The notes beneath the pieces were generated by a model, which was not told where the DNA came from, did not search any database, and was given only the letters and a program-made list of their open reading frames with translations. A program made the translations under genes and the position numbers. A stretch of 17,418 nucleotides of DNA. Source: Pseudomonadota bacterium (GTDB lineage: Bacteria; Pseudomonadota; Gammaproteobacteria; Xanthomonadales; Rhodanobacteraceae). This document shows, piece after piece, positions 13,362 through 17,418 of this stretch; the first letter of the stretch is position 1; the number at the start of each line of letters is the position of its first letter. Location: assembly GCA_023430685.1 (NCBI GenBank), contig JAEYZH010000114.1:1-17418 (forward strand), in the 5' to 3' direction.

Positions 13362-14675
13362 ATGCTCCCCATCGACCTCCTGATCGAACCCCGCTGGCTC
13401 GTACCGGTCGAACCGGCCGGTGTCGTGCTCGAAGGCCATGCGGTCGCGATCGACGCGGGTCGCATCGTCGCGCTGTTGCCGCGCGCCGAGGCAGCGGCGC
13501 GCTACGCGCCGCGCGAGCGCGTCGAATTGCCCGGGCACGCGCTGATCCCGGGCCTCGTCAACGCGCACACGCATAATCCGATGACGCTGATGCGCGGGCT
13601 CGCCGACGACCTGCCGCTGATGCGCTGGCTGCAGGAGCACATCTGGCCGACCGAGGCGAAGGCGATCGGTCCGGAATTCGTGCGCGACGGGATCGAGCTC
13701 GCGATCGCCGAGATGCTGCGCGGTGGCACCACCTGCTGCAACGAGAACTACTTCTTCCCGGATGTGCAGGCCGCGACCTATCGCCGCCTCGGCTTCCGCG
13801 CGATGGTCGGCCTGCCGGTCATCGAGTTCCCGAGCGCGTGGGCCGCGACGCGCGACGAGTACTTCGACAAGGGCCTCGCGGTGCACGACGAGTTCCGCGG
13901 CGAAGCGCTGATCGGCACGAGTTTCGCGCCGCACGCGCCTTACACGGTGTCCGACGACAGCTTCGAGCGCATCCGCATGCTGTCCGACCAGCTCGACGTG
14001 CCGGTGCACCTGCACCTGCACGAGACCGCGCACGAGGTCGAGGAAGCCCGGCGCGATCGCGGCGCGCGCCCGTTCGCGCGCATGCAGGCACTCGGCCTCG
14101 TCAACGACCACCTCGTCGCGGTGCACATGACCCAGCTCACCGACGCGGAGATCGCGGCCTGCGCGGAAGCCGGCGTGTCGGTCGCGCACTGCGCGGAGTC
14201 GAACCTCAAGCTCGCCTCGGGCTTCTGCCCCGCGGCGAAGCTCGTGCGCGCGGGCGTCAACCTCGCGCTCGGCACCGACGGCTGCGCGAGCAACAACGAC
14301 CTCGACATGTTCGGCGAGATGCGCACGGCTGCGCTGCTCGCAAAGGCCGTCGCGAACGACGCGAGCGCGCTCGACGCCGCGAGCACCCTGCGTGCGGCGA
14401 CGCTCGGCAGCGCGAAGGCGATGGGCTGGGACGACCGCATCGGCTCGATCGAGGTCGGCAAGCAGGCCGACTTCGCCGCCGTGCGCCTCGATGAACTCGA
14501 AACGCAACCGATGTACGACGTAGTCTCGCAACTCGTGTACGCGGCCGGCCGCCACCAGGTCAGCGATGTCTGGATCGCCGGCGAGCGCAAGCTGCGCGAG
14601 CGCGTGCTGGCCGATCTCGACGTGGCGGAACTGCTCGCGAAGGCGCGCCGCTGGCGTGAGCGACTTGGCGATTGA
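13362..14675 (+). CDS. mtaD: TRZ/ATZ amidohydrolase, MTA/SAH deaminase type
   Basis: Metal-dependent amidohydrolase that probably deaminates 5'-methylthioadenosine and S-adenosylhomocysteine to their inosyl forms. The 437-residue product shows 'NAHTH' (His69, His71), 'HLHLHET' (His218 as metal ligand, Glu221 catalytic), His276 in 'HCAESNLKL' and Asp306 in 'GTDGCASNN', all placed as in MtaD. The N-terminal beta-sandwich ends in 'IPGLVNAHTH' and the C-terminal one contains 'GSIEVGKQADFAAV'. An mtaD-like gene next to ubiG and mupP is also found in Pseudomonas. SAH is the by-product of UbiG, which fits the context. The ATG at 13362 has no visible Shine-Dalgarno sequence, but the protein begins correctly. 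Guanine or triazine-type substrates cannot be excluded from sequence alone. Confidence 0.88.
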   Translation: MLPIDLLIEPRWLVPVEPAGVVLEGHAVAIDAGRIVALLPRAEAAARYAPRERVELPGHALIPGLVNAHTHNPMTLMRGLADDLPLMRWLQEHIWPTEAKAIGPEFVRDGIELAIAEMLRGGTTCCNENYFFPDVQAATYRRLGFRAMVGLPVIEFPSAWAATRDEYFDKGLAVHDEFRGEALIGTSFAPHAPYTVSDDSFERIRMLSDQLDVPVHLHLHETAHEVEEARRDRGARPFARMQALGLVNDHLVAVHMTQLTDAEIAACAEAGVSVAHCAESNLKLASGFCPAAKLVRAGVNLALGTDGCASNNDLDMFGEMRTAALLAKAVANDASALDAASTLRAATLGSAKAMGWDDRIGSIEVGKQADFAAVRLDELETQPMYDVVSQLVYAAGRHQVSDVWIAGERKLRERVLADLDVAELLAKARRWRERLGD

Positions 14676-15306
14676 ACCGCGCGCAGCGACAGGGTTGCAC
14701 ACCCTGCTTGCGCTGGCGCTGGCCGCGGTGGCTCCGGGTTGCCATCGCGTCGACTATCGCGGCGACGGCGTATTGACGATACGCAAGGCACCGGTCTGGT
14801 TCTGCCAGGACCAGATCGATGTGGAACTTGGCGGGCTGGATCTGTCGAACCAGGTGCATGTCGAACGCGTGATCGATGGGTTGCCTCCCGGGGAATACGT
14901 TGTCGGCTTCGATGTGCGCACGCTGGAAGTGCAAAACGGGTTGCGCGACAGCGTGCGCGGCGGGCGCTCCCCCAACCTCGCCTTCGACCTCGGGTTGAGG
15001 AATGAGCGGGGTGAGGAGGTGTTTTCGGCGACAGGCCCGTTGGCAGGGTGGACCTGGAGCGGCGGTCTGGCGTCACCTGATGCGGCGTTCGCCTACCGTC
15101 GCGGCAAGGCGCGCGAAGTCCGGGTAAGTGCCTCCCTTACGCAATCGCAACGCGAAGGCGTCGGGGCCGACGGAGGATGGGCTTCATACTTCACGGCACG
15201 GCGCGGCGGGCGCTACACGCTCGTCCTCGACACCGCCGCGCCGTTCGCGGACGCAGATCGTTTCGACGTCGCGCTGCGCGTCCGTGGCGTCGTGGGTTGC
15301 CTTTAG
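14656..15306 (+). CDS. putative lipoprotein or exported protein of unknown function
   Basis: The ORF lies between mtaD and ubiG. I favour GTG 14656, which overlaps the mtaD end by 20 bases; the next in-frame option is TTG 14665. Both lack a strong ribosome binding site, so the start is uncertain. From GTG the product is 216 residues, with a hydrophobic segment at about 16-26 ('TLLALALAAVA') followed by Cys29 in 'APGC'. This is an imperfect lipobox, so it may be a lipoprotein or a cleaved exported protein. The rest appears beta-rich, with 'DVELGGLDL', 'LPPGEYVVGFDVR' and 'RGGRYTLVLDT', and two further cysteines (50 and 215) that could pair. I recognise no family. The ubiG start follows 16 bases after its stop, so it is likely in the same transcript. 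Confidence 0.75.
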   Translation: MSDLAIEPRAATGLHTLLALALAAVAPGCHRVDYRGDGVLTIRKAPVWFCQDQIDVELGGLDLSNQVHVERVIDGLPPGEYVVGFDVRTLEVQNGLRDSVRGGRSPNLAFDLGLRNERGEEVFSATGPLAGWTWSGGLASPDAAFAYRRGKAREVRVSASLTQSQREGVGADGGWASYFTARRGGRYTLVLDTAAPFADADRFDVALRVRGVVGCL

Positions 15307-15322
15307 TCATCGCGGGGATGCC

Positions 15323-16021
15323 ATGCAGAACGTCCATCCAGCCGAAACCGCCAAGTTCGACCGCCTCGCCGCGCGCTGGTGGGACCCGGACGGCGAGTCG
15401 CGGCCGCTGCACGACCTCAATCCCGTGCGCCACGACTATGTGGCCGATCGCGTCGCGCTGATCGGCACGCGCGCGCTCGACGTCGGCTGCGGCGGCGGCA
15501 TCCTCAGCGAATCGCTCGCGCGCGCGGGTGCGAAGGTGACCGCGATCGACCTCGCGCCCGCGGTGCTCGACGTCGCGCGCCTGCATTTGCACGAGAGCGG
15601 GCTCGAGGTGGACTATCGCGAGACCAGCGTCGAATCGCTCGCGGAGGCGATGCCGGGCACGTTCGATCTCGTGACCTGCATGGAAATGCTCGAACACGTA
15701 CCCGACCCCGGCAGCGTGATCCGCGCCTGCGCGACCTTGCTGAAACCGGGCGGCAAGCTGTTCCTGTCCACGCTCAACCGCACGCCGCTCGCGTTCGGCG
15801 CCGCGATCATCGGCGCCGAACACGTGCTGCGGCTGCTGCCGCGCGGCACGCACCGCTACGAGCAGTTCCTGAAGCCGAGCGAGATCGCGATCGAACTGCG
15901 CAACGCGGGCCTCGTGCTCGACGACGTCAGCGGCATCGCCTACAACCCGTTCACGCGCGGCGCGCGGTTGACCGCGAACGTCGCGGTGAACTACCTCGCC
16001 TGCGCGTCGAAGCCCGCATGA
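15323..16021 (+). CDS. ubiG: ubiquinone biosynthesis O-methyltransferase
   Basis: SAM-dependent enzyme that carries out both O-methylations of ubiquinone biosynthesis at the inner membrane face. The 232-residue product has motif I 'ALDVGCGGG' (51-59), the acidic end of beta-2 at Asp76 in 'AIDLA', 'MEMLEHVPDP' (120-129), 'LKPGGKLFLSTLNRT' (140-154) and the family C-terminal 'GIAYNPFTRGARLTANVAVNYL'. The N-terminal 'KFDRLAARWWDPDGESRPLHDLNP' is typical of UbiG. ATG 15323 gives the normal length, and the preceding in-frame residues are not conserved. The TGA overlaps the next ATG (ATGA), so it is coupled to the HAD phosphatase. The quinone product also connects functionally with the bd oxidase encoded in this window. 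Confidence 0.97.
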   Translation: MQNVHPAETAKFDRLAARWWDPDGESRPLHDLNPVRHDYVADRVALIGTRALDVGCGGGILSESLARAGAKVTAIDLAPAVLDVARLHLHESGLEVDYRETSVESLAEAMPGTFDLVTCMEMLEHVPDPGSVIRACATLLKPGGKLFLSTLNRTPLAFGAAIIGAEHVLRLLPRGTHRYEQFLKPSEIAIELRNAGLVLDDVSGIAYNPFTRGARLTANVAVNYLACASKPA

Positions 16022-16686
16022 AGCAGGTCGCCTTGCCGCGCGCGGTGTTGTTCGACCTCGACGGCACGCTCGTCGACTCGGCGCCGGACCTCGTCGCCGC
16101 GGTCGAGGCGCTCTGCGCGGAACTCGGCGCGCCGCGCCCCGATGCCGAAGCGGTACGCCGCGTGGTGTCCGCGGGTGGTCGCGCGATGCTGCGCACCGGC
16201 CTTGCCGGCGCGGACGACGCGATGATCGACCAGTGGCTGCCGCGCTTCCTCGACCTCTATTCGGCCGCGATGACCGTGCACACGCGCCTCTACGACGGCG
16301 TCGCGGAAGTGCTGTCGACGCTCGAATCGCGCGGCATTGCCTGGGGCATCGTGACCAACAAGCCTGGCTGGCTCGCGCGGCCGATGCTCGCGCAGATGGA
16401 CTTCCACCGCGGTTGCGCCGCGCTCGTGACCGGCGATTGCCTGCCGGTGCGCAAACCCGATCCCGCGCCCGTGCTGCATGCGTGTGCACTCGCCGGCGTC
16501 GCAGCGTCCGACGCGGTCATGGTCGGCGACGACCTGCGCGACGTGCTCGCCGGTCGCGCCGCGGGCACGCGCACGATCGCGGCCGGCTGGGGTTACCTCG
16601 ACGGCGGCGACCCGCACGCGTGGGGTGCCGACCAGGTCGTCGACCACGCGGCAGGACTGCACGCGGCGTTGGGTCTCGCCGGATGA
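16018..16686 (+). CDS. mupP: HAD-IA phosphatase, MupP/Gph type
   Basis: Haloacid dehalogenase-superfamily phosphatase of 222 residues. It has motif I 'FDLDGTLVD' (Asp13, Asp15), motif II Thr113 in 'IVTNKP', motif III Lys146 in 'VRKPDP' and motif IV 'VGDDLRD' (Asp171, Asp172). Such proteins are often annotated as phosphoglycolate phosphatase (Gph). 'RRVVSAGGRAML', 'GDDLRDVLAGRAAGTRTIAAGWGYL' and 'WGADQVVDH' are much like Pseudomonas MupP, which is also encoded next to ubiG and removes phosphate from N-acetylmuramate 6-phosphate in peptidoglycan recycling. I therefore prefer MupP, but sequence alone does not exclude a phosphoglycolate substrate. It overlaps ubiG and the following gene by 4 bases each. 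Confidence 0.85.
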   Translation: MKQVALPRAVLFDLDGTLVDSAPDLVAAVEALCAELGAPRPDAEAVRRVVSAGGRAMLRTGLAGADDAMIDQWLPRFLDLYSAAMTVHTRLYDGVAEVLSTLESRGIAWGIVTNKPGWLARPMLAQMDFHRGCAALVTGDCLPVRKPDPAPVLHACALAGVAASDAVMVGDDLRDVLAGRAAGTRTIAAGWGYLDGGDPHAWGADQVVDHAAGLHAALGLAG

Positions 16687-17418
16687 TCGACATCGACGCC
16701 GGCGCTCCGGCCGCGAGCTTCGAGGCGAAGTGGGTCGCGGCGTATCCCGAACTCGAGCTTGGCCTGCGCTTCGTCGCCGCGCACGAACGCGCCGCGCATT
16801 CGGCGTTCGACTGCCTCGTGCACGAACTCGAGCACGCCGCGTTCGGCATCCGCGATGCCGAACCCGCCGCGCTCAAGCTGCAGTGGTGGCTCGAGGAATT
16901 CGAACGCGCGCGCCAGGGCGCGGCGCGCCATCCGCTGACCCAGGTACTCTCCCTGCACGCGCGGCTCGACGCGATTCCCGCCGATGACTGGCACGCGGTC
17001 GTCGCTGCCGCGTTCGCGCAGCGCGATCCGCAGGCCGCGGGAGATCGCACGGCGCTGCTCGAACAGACGGCGTCGATGTACCGACCGATCGCGCGGATCG
17101 AAGCGGCGCTGTTCGGCCACGCCGACGCGGAGCCGCTCGCGCGCGCACGCTCGCTTGCGCATGCATTGCGCGAGAGCGCGACGCTCGGCGAGGCGCTGCG
17201 CGACGGTCGCATGCCGCTGCCGCTCGACCTGCTCGCGCGGCATCGGCTCGCGCGGGGCGACCTCGGCACCGAGTCGGAGAAGCATTCGGTCGCGTTGCGC
17301 GAATGGCTGGCGGGGCTCGCAGGCGAGTTCGCGCGCGTGCGCGTCGCGGCGCCGCTGCCGGCGGCCGCGCTCACGGCCGATTGCTGGCGCGCGCGGCGCG
17401 CGGGCAGGGCAGAGCGCC
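16683..17418 (+). CDS. squalene/phytoene synthase-like protein, 5' part
   Basis: The gene starts at an ATG overlapping the mupP stop (ATGA) and runs off the right edge after 245 codons. The helical, Ala/Arg-rich sequence has the family's N-terminal pattern: 'RFVAAHERAAHSAFDCLVHELEHAAFGIRDAEPA' (read as two adjoining segments, residues 29-45 and 46-62), then 'LKLQWWLEEFERARQG' and 'HPLTQVL'. This corresponds to the 'R-x-WW-x-E ... HPL' stretch of the trans-isoprenyl diphosphate synthase (SQS/PSY) fold. The aspartate-rich substrate motifs of active squalene or phytoene synthases are not evident in the visible part, so it may be a non-catalytic relative. The coupling to ubiG and mupP suggests co-transcription. 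Its function is not known to me. Confidence 0.65.
   Translation, partial: MIDIDAGAPAASFEAKWVAAYPELELGLRFVAAHERAAHSAFDCLVHELEHAAFGIRDAEPAALKLQWWLEEFERARQGAARHPLTQVLSLHARLDAIPADDWHAVVAAAFAQRDPQAAGDRTALLEQTASMYRPIARIEAALFGHADAEPLARARSLAHALRESATLGEALRDGRMPLPLDLLARHRLARGDLGTESEKHSVALREWLAGLAGEFARVRVAAPLPAAALTADCWRARRAGRAER

Overview
The window is very GC-rich, gene-dense DNA with ATGA stop/start overlaps and strong G/C preference at third codon positions. It carries a FimX-type c-di-GMP receptor, EpmB/EF-P, GluQ, HtpX, a MtaD-UbiG-MupP operon and a PhaR/PhaB polyhydroxyalkanoate locus. Together these point to a gammaproteobacterium, most likely of the Lysobacterales (Xanthomonadales), for example a Rhodanobacteraceae-like genus. 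This is inferred from gene content and protein resemblance, not from a database search.

Left part (1-4900, plus strand). The 3' end of a DUF2058 (YaiL-like) gene is followed by a 49-residue disordered small ORF. A compact three-gene operon for a cyanide-insensitive-type cytochrome bd quinol oxidase comes next (cydA/cioA, cydB/cioB and a 42-residue DUF2474 subunit). A segment of clearly lower GC (about 3410-4570) then holds a secreted protein of unknown function and looks acquired.

Middle left (4895-8200, minus strand). Two acetoacetyl-CoA reductase paralogues flank the polyhydroxyalkanoate regulator gene phaR. The paralogues differ at the end of beta-strand 2 in a way that suggests different cofactors. 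Upstream of them in the same direction is gluQ (glutamyl-Q tRNA-Asp synthetase), with a His in place of the Tyr zinc ligand. The divergent gene htpX (plus) has a sigma-32-like promoter candidate.

Middle right (9231-12600). A long imperfect hairpin separates the convergent htpX and fimX. FimX is a four-domain protein (REC, PAS, GGDEF, EAL) whose GGDEF and EAL signatures are both degenerate, so it should be a c-di-GMP sensor for type IV pilus control rather than an enzyme. epmB lies upstream in the same direction and is divergent from efp, its substrate's gene.

Right part (12705-17418, plus strand). efp is followed by mtaD, a putative lipoprotein gene of unknown function, ubiG, mupP/gph and the 5' part of a squalene/phytoene-synthase-like gene. 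The last five are packed as an operon: three junctions overlap and one gap is 16 bases. MtaD can consume the S-adenosylhomocysteine that UbiG produces, and MupP belongs to cell-wall sugar recycling.

Non-coding structure. Two intergenic regions, just after gluQ and just after efp, carry imperfect inverted repeats built from degenerate 7-bp tandem units with different unit sequences. These, the hairpin at 9231-9314, the low-GC secreted protein and the phaR upstream palindrome are the least explained parts. I found no CRISPR array, insertion sequence, tRNA, rRNA or novel defence-type system.
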